The notes under the pieces: generated by a model | What the model saw: the letters and a program-made list of their open reading frames with translations, nothing else | The model's database searches: none | What the model was told of the DNA's origin: nothing | NCBI GenBank assembly: GCA_963758945.1 | Contig: CAVWXY010000006.1 | Span: 1-64,000, forward strand | Source: VAZQ01 sp963758945 | GTDB lineage: Bacteria > Pseudomonadota > Alphaproteobacteria > Rhizobiales > Xanthobacteraceae | Direction of reading: 5' to 3' | DNA: 64,000 nt | Program-made: the position numbers and the translations under genes | Part shown: positions 38,814-47,692 of the stretch, piece by piece | Position numbering within the stretch: the first letter of the stretch is position 1 | Layout of the letters: each line of letters starts with the position of its first letter

Positions 38814-39005
38814 TCACGACGCGGTGCCCCGAGCGAAAAAGGAGTACCAACGACGTCTGGCCTCAGCCTCGTATCGCTCCAACTCGTAAAGACCTTCGCA
38901 ATGTGCAGAACAAAATCGAAGATGAACCCACCAGTGCCCGTTCCACCAATTACGAAAGCGCACACCTAACCCCAACTTTCCATGGCATTGGATGCACCTC
39001 TTCAT
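38814..39005 (-). CDS. Small CxxC...CxxHC protein, zinc-ribbon-like
   Basis: 63 residues, MKRCIQCHGKLGLGVRFRNW, WNGHWWVHLRFCSAHCEGLY, ELERYEAEARRRW. Four cysteines and a histidine arranged CxxC-x(25)-CxxHC suggest a treble-clef or zinc-ribbon fold, with Trp-rich middle. SD GGGAGGAG precedes ATG by 3 bp. Very similar small proteins occur widely in Bradyrhizobium without known function. Confidence 0.7.
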   Translation of the reverse strand: MKRCIQCHGKLGLGVRFRNWWNGHWWVHLRFCSAHCEGLYELERYEAEARRRWYSFFARGTAS

Positions 39006-39186
39006 AGCTCCTCCCTGGATACTTGGATGCCGCAATTAAATCGCGTAGACCTCAGGGTAGAACCTGCGAACGGTGCCGCAATTAAATTCGTCATTTGCGT
39101 TTGGCCCGAAAGAGAGGCACGTGAAATGATTAATGGGTTAACGTTGGAGGTAAACTCGTCGCTTTTTTGCCGCGAAGAAGCTCCCG

Positions 39187-39636
39187 CTATCCCGGCGGCA
39201 GGATCTCATCAATCAACCGACTGTTCGCTGCTTCGAACGGATTGACGAATCGAACCCCCGCCAATTCAAAGCCATCCTGCAGGTCCTCAGTAAGCAGATG
39301 GCGAACGCCGGCCCGTTGTGCCGCGCCCCACAACATCGCATCCCAGAACGCCAGCTGGTGCCTTTTCACCGCATCGAGCGCCGCCGAAAGATCATCATCC
39401 TCGGTGCCTTGCACAGGTAGCACTGCTCGCCACGCGTCGATCATTGTTCGGACTTCGTCGACGGCTATTCCCGCCTTGCGAATTGCCACACTGCTGAACT
39501 CCGCGAGCGTTTGCAGCAGCAGAATGCTCGATCCCGTCCGCATTCCCCGCCCGAGGAGATCGCGCGCCCTATGTGTCTTCGCGAGGGGGACCGAAAGGGT
39601 GGCATAGACGAGGATGTCGGTATCAAAGGTGATCAT
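39187..39636 (-). CDS. PIN-domain toxin (VapC-like)
   Basis: 149 residues. PIN residues: D5 and D7 in MITFDTDILVYATLSVPLAK, E46 in LQTLAEFSSV, D in HQLAFWDAMLWGAAQRAGV and D in LLTEDLQDGFELAGVRFVNP. Likely RNA-cleaving toxin. The start overlaps the upstream antitoxin stop by four bases (39633-39636). Confidence 0.88.
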   Translation of the reverse strand: MITFDTDILVYATLSVPLAKTHRARDLLGRGMRTGSSILLLQTLAEFSSVAIRKAGIAVDEVRTMIDAWRAVLPVQGTEDDDLSAALDAVKRHQLAFWDAMLWGAAQRAGVRHLLTEDLQDGFELAGVRFVNPFEAANSRLIDEILPPG

Positions 39637-39881
39637 CGCTCGTGCATTTCATCGCGCGTGAAAGCTCGTACGGCCGCGCCCCAGGGTAGGCCTTGTGCCA
39701 TCACCGCGATCGCATGATCGATGGCCGCTTGCCGTTCCGGCGTCAGCCGCGGCGGGCGATAGGGGGACAATAACGCCACGGGTTTGCTCCGTTTCGTGAT
39801 CAGGATCTCCTCGCCCCGCTCCACGCGCGAAAGCAATTCGGAGAACTCGTGGTTGGCTCGACGGGCGCTGACGGTCTTCAT
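39633..39881 (-). CDS. Phd/YefM-type antitoxin
   Basis: 82 residues from MKTVSARRANHEFSELLSRV; the Phd fold signature EILITKRSKPVALLSPYRPP follows, then a helical toxin-binding tail. Operon with the PIN toxin. A longer upstream start (39935) is possible but lacks the typical N-terminus. Confidence 0.85.
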   Translation of the reverse strand: MKTVSARRANHEFSELLSRVERGEEILITKRSKPVALLSPYRPPRLTPERQAAIDHAIAVMAQGLPWGAAVRAFTRDEMHER

Positions 39882-40249
39882 GGTCGATCTCAAGAATGTA
39901 GGACACGTACTACATCGGGTGACCACGGACGTCAAGATTCATGTGAGACAGGGCCGGGCTCCGAACTCGGGTGGTTAACGACGGTTTTCAGCTACCTGCG
40001 CAAAGCCTCCGACGAGCTCGTTGACAACGGACTCGCCGAGTGTCAACGCCGGCAGCCGTTCGTCGACAATCCGTCGCCGGAGCTTCCGTAGGTGAATTTT
40101 CAAGCCTGGAAGGCCCGCGGCACGGCGCCTTACTCACCCGGGGATACACGGCCGTGCGAGCGGGCTTGATGCCCTTGGACGTGGACTGAGACGGCTTGTG
40201 GCACAATTAAAATCTCGCGCCTGTACTGACACTGTCGCCACCAGTTTTC
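39882..40249. other. Intergenic region
   Basis: No recognised gene or repeat. Confidence 0.45.
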
Positions 40250-40537
40250 TCATCGGTAATACCCCCACCCGCTATAGGTGAAAGCCCCCCAGAAGGGAGT
40301 CCCCCCGTACGGTCCATAGGCGCCGTACAGCGAATAGCAGGAATAGGGGTCTGGACAGCGGACACGGCAGCGCCATCCGCACGGCGTGTGCGGTCCGCAC
40401 TTGGGGCCGTGACAGATGTGACGCGCCTTGCTGCCATGGCGAACCGCGGGAGCTTCATCGGCCGTCGAGTCCTGGGCAGTTGGGATAGCGAAGAACGCTG
40501 CCACCATGGCTATCGTTGCAAGAGCGAACCTGCGCAT
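40250..40537 (-). CDS. Small secreted Cys/Tyr/Gly-rich protein
   Basis: 95 residues: signal peptide MRRFALATIAMVAAFFAIPT AQ, then KARHICHGPKCGPHTPCGWR, CRVRCPDPYSCYSLYGAYGP and a Tyr/Gly tail ending FTYSGWGYYR. Six cysteines in 30 residues could form disulfides in the periplasm. Similar proteins are seen in Bradyrhizobium; function unknown. Upstream starts are possible but would bury the signal peptide. Confidence 0.6.
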   Translation of the reverse strand: MRRFALATIAMVAAFFAIPTAQDSTADEAPAVRHGSKARHICHGPKCGPHTPCGWRCRVRCPDPYSCYSLYGAYGPYGGTPFWGAFTYSGWGYYR

Positions 40538-40932
40538 GCTGTTTTCTTCATCCCCCCGTTTAAATGGGTCAGTAACAATCATGTTACACGTCCAAACGGG
40601 AAACGCAATTTGTCGGGAGCGTCGAGTTGGGAAGCGGTCGAGGGCTCGGTTCGACGCGCTTCCTCGGTCGCACGCCGGCACGATGTCCACCCCAACCTGT
40701 TTCTATCTGTGGCAGCGGCGAGCGCGTACCGGGGTTCCGTCGGTTGCTGCCGATTGTCGCGCGACAATCTGGATGAGAACGGGTAACCCGGCGACCACAG
40801 TAAAACAACTCTGCCCAAACGAGCCGAGCGGCATGAGTTTCGAATTCTGCGCTTATGCCCTCGCCTTGCGAGGGCGGCCCACGCGCCCTGTCGCGTGCAG
40901 AGCTCCGTCCTCAACACCAGATCGATGGCATC
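40538..40932. other. Intergenic region
   Basis: Upstream of the secreted protein and downstream of the DUF6065-like gene. No gene seen. Confidence 0.45.
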
Positions 40933-41754
40933 TCAGTCCGGCGCGACGGGCAGTTTTCGGCGGCGCCTTGAATTCACGGCATACTGGCCGCGCTGGCGGT
41001 GAGGATCGACGTTTGGCCGCACGACGGTTGTTCGAAAAGCCTCCCAATCGGCGCCCGTGAGTTGGCCAAGTTCGGGGACAACCTCAAAGTTGTCCAAGGC
41101 GCTCCCATATGTGCTGCGGTGAACGGGCTGGACCTGAAGGAACGGATATTCCTCATTAAATTCGACAGGGACGTTCGTGCGGGTCAGACGTACGTTCGTA
41201 AAAAGTGGTCCGAACCATCTATCGGTCTCGATAATGCCTTCGTAATTTTCATATCCCTGACTACGCGCCAAGTTGACCGGAGAGCGTATGAGCAGGCTCC
41301 ATTCCGGGGCGGTTCGCGCGATGAGCCCGCTCCAGATTTGGACGACGCCGGGCTCTTTGAACGCGGCGAGAAACGATGGCGAAAAGCCCCTCAGCTCCGC
41401 GGGCGCCACTCTATCGTAGTAGTCGGCGAACCCCGGAAATTGCACCTTTCTAAGTGGAAACCACGCGTCCTGCCCCTTACATGTCCAAAAAATTTCTGAG
41501 CCGCCGTCCCACATCAGGCTGAACGTAATCGGCGGAAATACATACCAACCGAAGGCCGAAGCGGACGTCATTGCCTCACAATAACGGAAGGCGCGCGTCG
41601 GCATGGTGCCTGCAGCCGCGCGATCGGCCCGCATGGGCAGACGGCACTCAGGCACGAATCGGAAGAACGTCACGATCGGACCAGAATGCTGTCGCTGCTC
41701 ATGCGCACCCGCGGCAATGCTGGTTGCGTCCTGCATGTCCCGGCTCATCGCCAC
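40933..41754 (-). CDS. DUF6065-like protein
   Basis: 273 residues. Core: VTFFRFVPECRLPMRADRAA, AGTMPTRAFRYCEAMTSASA, FGWYVFPPITFSLMWDG, FSPSFLAAFKEPGVVQIWSG, RSPVNLARSQGYENYEGIIE and TDRWFGPLFTNVRLTRTNVP. I recognise this as the DUF6065 family, which has no established function; the conserved W, Y, D and N positions could form a binding pocket. It is on the same strand as, and 121 bp after, the repetitive gene at 41876-42208, with a hairpin between. C-terminus ends in a basic tail (NSRRRRKLPVAPD). Start is uncertain (41754 or 41736). Confidence 0.7.
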   Translation of the reverse strand: MAMSRDMQDATSIAAGAHEQRQHSGPIVTFFRFVPECRLPMRADRAAAGTMPTRAFRYCEAMTSASAFGWYVFPPITFSLMWDGGSEIFWTCKGQDAWFPLRKVQFPGFADYYDRVAPAELRGFSPSFLAAFKEPGVVQIWSGLIARTAPEWSLLIRSPVNLARSQGYENYEGIIETDRWFGPLFTNVRLTRTNVPVEFNEEYPFLQVQPVHRSTYGSALDNFEVVPELGQLTGADWEAFRTTVVRPNVDPHRQRGQYAVNSRRRRKLPVAPD

Positions 41755-41802
41755 ACACCATCCCGGCTCGATCCCCCCGCGGGACGGAAATAGCAGAAGG
41801 CA

Positions 41803-41830
41803 GGGACCCGGGGTGTTAACCCCGGTTCCC
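41803..41830 (-). terminator. Intercistronic hairpin between repetitive gene and DUF6065-like gene
   Basis: Stem CCGGGGT (41808-41814), loop GTTA, ACCCCGG (41819-41825), extended past one mismatch by GGGA/TCCC. There is no U-tract on the minus strand, so it looks like an attenuator or RNA-stability hairpin rather than a full terminator. Such a placement allows more of the first gene than the second to be made. Confidence 0.5.
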
Positions 41831-41875
41831 CGTATCAGCCTACGCTCTTTGCCGACCGCGGCCGCTTGGCGCGTG

Positions 41876-42208
41876 TCAGCGGCGGACCGGGCCGAAGCTC
41901 GGGCTCTCGCCGCCCAGCCGCACCCTGCCGCTGTCGACGGCTTGGGCAGGGGTCATGCGGACCGGGCCGAAGCTCGGGCTCTCGCCGCCCAGCCGCACCC
42001 TGCCGCTGTCGACGGCTTGGGCAGGGGTCATGCGGACCGGGCCGAAGCTCGGGCTCTCGCCGCCCAGCCGCACCCTGCCGCTGTCGACGGCTTGGGCAGG
42101 GGTCATGCGGACCGGGCCGAAGCTCGGGCTCTCGCCGCCCAGCCGCACCCTGCCGGCGTCCGCAACATTCACCGGGATCGGACGAATTTCTATGCTAACT
42201 TTCGGCAT
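41876..42208 (-). CDS. Repetitive precursor-like protein with four identical segments
   Basis: 110 residues. Leader-like N-terminus MPKVSIEIRPIPVNVADA, then four copies of GRVRLGGESPSFGPVR, the first three each followed by the nine-residue spacer MTPAQAVDS; the last copy ends ...GPVRR and stops. Copies are identical at DNA level with a 75-bp period. SD CTGGAGAC lies before ATG 42208. No signal peptide or membrane segment. The layout (leader, repeated core, spacer) resembles multi-core RiPP precursors, but a plain repeat protein is possible. Downstream lies a hairpin and a DUF6065-like gene; upstream and divergent is a large SARP/BTAD-TPR regulator. Confidence 0.6.
   Translation of the reverse strand: MPKVSIEIRPIPVNVADAGRVRLGGESPSFGPVRMTPAQAVDSGRVRLGGESPSFGPVRMTPAQAVDSGRVRLGGESPSFGPVRMTPAQAVDSGRVRLGGESPSFGPVRR
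41882..42155. repeat. 75-bp tandem repeats, 3 full plus a 49-bp partial copy
   Basis: Units begin GCGGACCGGGCCGAAGC at 41882, 41957, 42032 and 42107. The full units are identical base for base. The period is a multiple of three, so copy number can change without losing the reading frame of the gene they encode. Confidence 0.95.
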
Positions 42209-42485
42209 ATTTGTCTCCAGCAAGCACGCCACCAGCGGCGTTATTTCATGCTAGGCTTTCCCCAATAATTGATCGTGAAACTGGCGATCATCTGCTGTGA
42301 AATGCACGTTTCCCGCTGCGTTGACCGTCCGTCAGCGAGCGTCAGGCGCGCGTGAAAATGCGTTGATTTGCCGATAAATTGGCGTTATGCTTACTACGGT
42401 ATTCCTGTGTGGGGTTAGACCCAAACTGGCCGGAATCCGACGAGTGCGGCGCGCGTGGCACGCCGCGGGGCGAGGGTGAATCGCC

Positions 42486-44582
42486 ATGAGCAAGAAGCTT
42501 ATTGCTGCAGAGCGAAGCAAGGTCATTCGGCTGAACCTCGGCCGCGCGCAGCAGCCCGGCCATCAGCAGGGCTCGGGCCATCCGATCGTTCGGATCCATG
42601 TTCTCGGGTCGATGCGGGCCACGACCTATTTGGGCGCCGATGTCCTTCCGCGAGGCAAGAAGGCTCGGGCGATCCTCGGCTTTCTTTCGCTCACCGCCGG
42701 GGAGCGGGCATCGCGGGGGCGGTTGGCGACTATGCTTTGGGACCGCTCGCCTGACGCTCAGGCCCGCAGCAGCTTTCGTCAGGCGCTGCACGAGCTCTTC
42801 CTGACGATGGGCCCGCTGGCGAACGAATTGCTCTCGGCGGATCGCGAAACCGTCAAGCTCAACACCAACTTGTGCTGGATAGACGCAGCCGCGATCCTGG
42901 CGCCGGAAACGACCTCGTTGAGTTCTTCCCGTAGCGAGTTGTCGGCCCTTTGCGCGGGCGAACTGCTCGAGGAGCTCGATGGCATCAGCTCATCGTTCGA
43001 TCAGTGGCTCTTGGGCGAGCGGACCCGATTTACTCAGCAGCTTACGGATCTGCTCGAAGCAGAGCTCAACCAAGTCGTGCGATCGAAGACAGATCTGAAG
43101 CAGCAGGTGTCCAACGTTCGTCGCCTGATTGCGTTTGATCCCACCCACGAAGGAGCATCAAGAGCGTTGATGCGTGCACTCGCGAAATTGGGCGAGCGGG
43201 CGCAGGCACTGCGGGAATATGAGCGCTGCCGAAACGCCTTGAGGAAGACGCTCGACGTCGAGCCTTCGCGGGAAACGCGCGCGCTGGCCGATGCCATACG
43301 GACGTTCTCCGGTCGTGAGGGGCACTACCGGCCAGCGTCCCCCTTGAGCTTACAATTCGACGAGGGCACAAGAGTCCGGCCGGCGCCCGCGCATCGCCGT
43401 CGGCTTCGCGTCGGAGTTCTCCAGTTCCTGGCAACGCGGGCAAGGGATGACCAGAATTTGGCCCTTTCCTTAAGTCAGGAGATCGCGGCTGGACTGGCAC
43501 GATTCCGGTGGTTTGACGTAATTGCGCCGGCATCGCTGCTACGCAAGCCTTCCGCCCATCTGAGTGAAGCCCTACTTAAGCGCAAGGAGCTAGACTACCT
43601 AGTCGATGGAGCAATCTCGGGAAATGGAAAGCGATTTCAGATTAGCGTGCGTCTACTCGACGTTACTAAATTCGCGTCCCCGGTCTGGAGCGATCAATTC
43701 GAATTGGCAATTGACGAGCTGCATCGGCTAGACGAACGGGTCACAGCGCGGATCGTGGGACGAATAGACCCGGTGATCCTGTTTATCGAGGGGCGGCCTA
43801 GGCCTCGGAAAGATTACGGGGCAACCGGACTGCTGCTGCGTGCCATGCCGCTCATGCACAGCATGGAACGGGATAAGTATGAAGAGGCGGGCGAGTTAAT
43901 AAATCGTGCTCTAAAAATAGAACCAGAAAACGCGATGGTTTTGGCCTGGGGCGCGCATTGGCAAGTATACCACGTTGGCCAAGGTTGGTCCCGGGATCCG
44001 GCAAAGGCATTTGCGACTGCGCAAAGGTACTGCCTTGCCGCAATAAGGCTTGATCCCGAAAATGCCGAAGCATTGGGGATCTATGGCCACGTATGCTCCT
44101 TTCTCGAGAAGGATTTTGATTCGGCATTGCACTATTTCGATCGAGCGTTGCGGGTAAATCCAAATTTGGCATTTGTTTGGTCGCTTAGCGCCTTCACGTA
44201 CTGCTATATAGGCGAGCCCGATATTGCTCTTCAGCGGCTCGAGCGACACCGCGATCTGACTCCGATTGAGCCCTACCCCGCTCTATTCGACAACCCGTAC
44301 GCAATTGCGTACCTGGTCAAGCGTGACTACGAGCAGGCAGCGGCTTTTGGCCGCCGCGTTACCAAAACGAGGCCTGAATTCGTCAATGGATACAAACCGC
44401 TGATCGCGGCGCTCGGCCATCTCGGACGTAGGGAGGAAGCCAGATCCTACGTCGCCAAACTTTTGTCACTCGAACCAGGCTTCACAGTCGAACGGTTCGG
44501 CCAAGTCTATCCTTTCAAACACGCGAGCGACCGCGAACATTACATGATGGGCTTGCATTTGGCAGGAGTGCCGGACAGGTAG
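42486..44582 (+). CDS. SARP/BTAD-type transcriptional regulator with TPR repeats
   Basis: 698 residues. Winged-helix Trans_reg_C-like domain at about residues 35-110 (VRIHVLGSMRATTYLGADVL; KKARAILGFLSLTAGERASR), BTAD domain at 155-270 (QQLTDLLEAELNQV; RLIAFDPTHEGASRALMRAL; EYERCRNALRKTLDVEPSRE), a TolB/FlgO-like middle domain (RRLRVGVLQFLATRARDDQN; DYLVDGAISGNGKRFQISVR) and TPR repeats from about 455 (INRALKIEPENAMVLAWGAH; AALRL-type helices; HYFDRALRVNPNLAFVWSLS). Such proteins regulate nearby genes. It faces the repetitive gene across 277 bp, so that gene is the natural target. GC content falls in its second half, a possible sign of transfer. Confidence 0.82.
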   Translation: MSKKLIAAERSKVIRLNLGRAQQPGHQQGSGHPIVRIHVLGSMRATTYLGADVLPRGKKARAILGFLSLTAGERASRGRLATMLWDRSPDAQARSSFRQALHELFLTMGPLANELLSADRETVKLNTNLCWIDAAAILAPETTSLSSSRSELSALCAGELLEELDGISSSFDQWLLGERTRFTQQLTDLLEAELNQVVRSKTDLKQQVSNVRRLIAFDPTHEGASRALMRALAKLGERAQALREYERCRNALRKTLDVEPSRETRALADAIRTFSGREGHYRPASPLSLQFDEGTRVRPAPAHRRRLRVGVLQFLATRARDDQNLALSLSQEIAAGLARFRWFDVIAPASLLRKPSAHLSEALLKRKELDYLVDGAISGNGKRFQISVRLLDVTKFASPVWSDQFELAIDELHRLDERVTARIVGRIDPVILFIEGRPRPRKDYGATGLLLRAMPLMHSMERDKYEEAGELINRALKIEPENAMVLAWGAHWQVYHVGQGWSRDPAKAFATAQRYCLAAIRLDPENAEALGIYGHVCSFLEKDFDSALHYFDRALRVNPNLAFVWSLSAFTYCYIGEPDIALQRLERHRDLTPIEPYPALFDNPYAIAYLVKRDYEQAAAFGRRVTKTRPEFVNGYKPLIAALGHLGRREEARSYVAKLLSLEPGFTVERFGQVYPFKHASDREHYMMGLHLAGVPDR

Positions 44583-44912
44583 ATTATGGGGGCAGAAGCC
44601 ATGAGCCTTTATTACCTCCCAGACGCAGCCGGTCCGGATTGGGCCGCTCACGCGCGGCCTTGATATCGAAAACCGAGGGCCGCTTCATCCGTGCTCTTGC
44701 CTAAGCCAAAAGGCGGACATGCCAGCGATATGGTCCTACGTCGCAGAAAGGGCTCAGGAGATGCGGAGCACCTCTTCGCGCATCGGACATCGTGATATAG
44801 GTTACGATGTTGCATTCCAGCAAAGCGATGGACTATGTATTTTGCAACCGAAATTGAGATATTCCACGAGCCAGCAGGAGAAGGCAGGTTCCAATTTGGC
44901 GCGGCAGCCCCT
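44583..44912. other. Intergenic region before Bug gene
   Basis: No supported gene. In-frame readings up to 44835 lack a good start signal. Confidence 0.4.
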
Positions 44913-45953
44913 ATGCCGTCGGCCGGAGAGCGCTCTGAAAGTCAACCTACGTGCGGGCTCCCGCCATCAGCATCCGCCCTCGAAGTCTCCCGTCGTCAAT
45001 TTCTGAAGGCCGCGGGTGCTGCGGCGCTTGCAGCCTTCCCGCGCAGCGCCAGGGGACAAACCTATCCGTCCCGGCCAGTGCGCATCATCGTCGGATTTCC
45101 GCCGGGGGGCGCGGCCGACATCACCGCGCGCCTGATCGGCCAATGGCTGTCGGAGCGTCTGGGCCAGCCGTTCGTCATCGAGAACCGACCCGGTGCGGGT
45201 ACCAACATCGCCACCGAGGCAGTCGCCAGGGCGCCTGCCGACGGCTACACGCTACTGCTGGTCAGCGTGGCGAATACCGTCAACGCGACACTGTACGCAC
45301 GTCTCAATTTCGACTTCATTCGCGACATCGCGCCGGTGGCCGAACTCATCCGTGGGCCTCTTGTCATGGAGCTCAATCCATCGGTCCCCGCCAACACGAT
45401 CCCCGAGTTCATCGCCTATGCCAAGGCCAATCCAGGCAAGATCAACGTGGCGTCGGCCGGAAACGGAACCCCGGGCCACATGGCCAGCGCGCTGTTCCAA
45501 TTAATGACCGGCGTCAAGCTGGTCGACGTGCCCTACCGCGGCGGTGCTCCGGCCCTGACGGGTCTGCTTGGGGGGCAGGTGCAGGTTATCTTCGATAACC
45601 TGCCGACGTCCCTTGCATACATAAGAACTGGCAAGGTGCGACCGCTAGCGGTAACAACGGCGGCGCGGTCTGATGCGTTGCCGGACCTGCCAACGGTGAG
45701 CGAATTCGTGCCGGGTTACGAGGTCAGCTCCTGGTTCGGCATTGGGCTGCCCAGGAACACACCCGCAGAGATAGTCGATAAGCTCAATACGGAGATCAAT
45801 GCCGGTCTCGCGGATCCCAAGATGAAAGTGCGGATTGCGGCCATGAGTAGCGTGCCGCTGCCACTAACGCCCGTCAAGTTCGGCAACCTTATCCTTGAGG
45901 AGACCGAGAAATGGGCCAAGGTGATCCGGGCAGCCAACATCAAGCTGAAGTGA
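44913..45953 (+). CDS. Bug-family (TTT) periplasmic solute-binding protein
   Basis: About 346 residues from MPSAGERSESQPTCG, or 372 if started at 44835. Tat signal SRRQFLKAAGAAALAAFPRS followed by the mature Bug fold: YPSRPVRIIVGFPPGGAADI, ENRPGAGTNIATEAVARAPA, DGYTLLLVSVANTVNATLY, VDVPYRGGAPALTGLLGGQV, VIFDNLPTSLAYIRTGKVRP, LPDLPTVSEFVPGYEVSSWF. Binds small carboxylates or similar ligands for a tripartite tricarboxylate transporter, but no TctA/TctB genes are present, as is common for orphan Bug proteins. The long N-terminal stretch before the Tat motif makes the true start uncertain. Confidence 0.85.
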   Translation: MPSAGERSESQPTCGLPPSASALEVSRRQFLKAAGAAALAAFPRSARGQTYPSRPVRIIVGFPPGGAADITARLIGQWLSERLGQPFVIENRPGAGTNIATEAVARAPADGYTLLLVSVANTVNATLYARLNFDFIRDIAPVAELIRGPLVMELNPSVPANTIPEFIAYAKANPGKINVASAGNGTPGHMASALFQLMTGVKLVDVPYRGGAPALTGLLGGQVQVIFDNLPTSLAYIRTGKVRPLAVTTAARSDALPDLPTVSEFVPGYEVSSWFGIGLPRNTPAEIVDKLNTEINAGLADPKMKVRIAAMSSVPLPLTPVKFGNLILEETEKWAKVIRAANIKLK

Positions 45954-46136
45954 GACTGATCTGTTTGCGGATCGGTAGCTCATGGATGGTCATTGCGCAA
46001 ATCCATAGCCTGGATTAAGTCTAGAGGCTGCTCACCAACGTCCGGGGTTCCGCCCGGGATCTAACCCAACTTGCGCAGTTTGGGGTCGGTTTTCGTGATT
46101 CCACAAGATGCTGCGCAGAGTCGGATCAAGGGCTTA

Positions 46137-47302
46137 TACCGTATCTCTGAAATCATAACTCTTTGGCGCTTCCCGAATTGAGGCGAGTCAAATTCAACAT
46201 GGCGAACGTAAGGAGGTTCGTCATGTCGGGTCCAATTCCATTACGCCGTGATTTTGAAGCGTCGCAGCTGCGTGGTTTGGCAAGGGGGACGAAAGACGGC
46301 CCTCAGGCCCGCCGACTTCTGGCTCTTGCGGCGATCTATGACGGCGCGAGGCGGAGCGAGGCCGCGAAGATCGGCGGTGTCGGATTGCAGATCGTCCGTG
46401 ACTGGGTGTTGCGCTTCAACGCGCGCGGCCCTGACGGTCTCCTGGATGGCAAGTCGCCGGGTCACCCACCCAAGCTCAATGCCGTGCAACGCCAAGCCAT
46501 CGCCCGTATGATCGAGAGTGGCCCGATCCCGGCGGTGCACGGCGTGGTGCGCTGGCGGCTGATCGATCTGGTACAATGGATCTTCGAGGAATTCCGCATC
46601 ACGGTCGCCAAACAGACGCTCAGCCGGGAGCTGCGCGCCATGGGCTACCGCAAACTCTCGGCCCGACCGCGCCACCATGCTCAAGCCGAGGGTGCGATCG
46701 AGGATTTTAAAAAAGCTTCCCGGCGCATTTGGAAGCCGTCGCCCGCCAGAAGGCACGTCCCTGCGACACGATAGAAATCTGGTTCGCCGACGAGGCCCGC
46801 ATCGGCCAGAAGAACAAGATCACCCGCCGCTGGGCCAAGCGCGGCACCCGCCCCAGCGCGCCCCGCGACCAGCGTACTGCCTCCACCTACATCTTCGGTG
46901 CGGTCTGCCCGAAGGAGGGCAAGGGCGCAGCCCTGATCTTGCCTGCCTGCAACACCGAGGCGATGAACTTGCACCTGGCGGAAATCGCAGCGGCCGTTGC
47001 GCCCGCCGCCCACGCCATCCTCTTGGTCGACCAAGCTGGCTGGCATATGTCGACACGCCTCGTCGTCCCGGCCAACATCACCATCATTCTGCTGCCGCCA
47101 AAATGCCCCGAGCTTAACCCGGTCGAAAACGTCTGGCAGTTCATGCGGGAAAACTGGCTCTCAAACCGCGTGTTCAAATCATACGACGATCTCGTCGACC
47201 ATTGCTGCGCGGCCTGGAACAGGCTCGTCGATCAGCCCTGGCGCATCATGTCCATAGGTTTGCGCCAATGGGCCCATGGGTTCTGATCAGTGGGACTTGG
47301 TA
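46137..47302 (+). mobile_element. IS630-family element at TA
   Basis: TA dinucleotides at both borders (46137-46138 and 47301-47302) with weak inverted ends (ATACCGTATCTC and ATACCAAGTCCC). It contains one transposase gene in two frames. Confidence 0.65.
46223..47286 (+). CDS. IS630-family transposase with programmed -1 frameshift
   Basis: ATG 46223 has SD AAGGAGG 9 bp before. Frame 1 encodes the helix-turn-helix half (MSGPIPLRRDFEASQLRG to AEGAIEDFKK); at TTTTAAAAAAG (about 46707-46717) a -1 slip gives KSFPAHLEAVARQKARPC and the DDE half: D in TIEIWFADEARIGQKNKITR, D in ILLVDQAGWHM, E in PKCPELNPVENVWQFMRENW, ending RLVDQPWRIMSIGLRQWAHG F. The A6G run is a known slip site and such frameshifting is common in IS630. 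The joined protein is about 354 residues and appears functional. Confidence 0.82.
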
Positions 47303-47692
47303 TCACGCACTCGCAGATGCTAAAGGGCGCCTGATCGCCATCCTGCTGACCGGAGGCGAAGCACACGATTGCCCGGTCGCGGAGCGCCTCATTCGCAGAG
47401 TGAAGTCGGCCAAGCGCATGCTCGGCGACAAGGCCTATGACAGCACCGAGTTGCGCGAGGAACTGGACGAGCGCGGAACCAAGCCGGTCATTCCCAACCG
47501 CAGCAATAGAAAGAAGCCGTTCAGCTTCAACAAGCGTCTCTACAGGCTTCGCTGGCGCATCGAGAACGCCTTCAACAGATTGAAGGACTTCCGGCGGATC
47601 GCAACGCGCTACGACCGACTGGGGCGAAACTATCTCGCCTCTGTCTGTCTTGCAGCCGCCCTTGTATGGTGGATTTAATGAGTCTCGACCCT
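47303..47692 (+). pseudogene. IS5-family (IS427 group) transposase C-terminal fragment
   Basis: HALADAKGRLIAILLTGGEA, DCPVAERLIRRVKSAKRMLG, DKAYDSTELREELDERG, IPNRSNRKKPFSFNKRLYRL, RIENAFNRLKDFRRIATRYD and stop at 47678. This is the last third of an IS5-family DDE transposase including the DKAYDS and RIENAFNRLKD motifs. The right IS end (ATTTAATGAGTCTCGACCCT) is kept; the left two thirds are missing. Confidence 0.8.

Noticed and set aside
41882..42155. 75-bp tandem array considered as CRISPR
   Set aside because: The repeats are head to tail without variable spacers, the period is a multiple of three in a protein-coding frame with RBS, and no cas genes are present.
44835..44912. Upstream start for the Bug protein
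   Set aside because: It would place 50 extra residues before the Tat signal; no RBS was seen there. Listed as alternative only.
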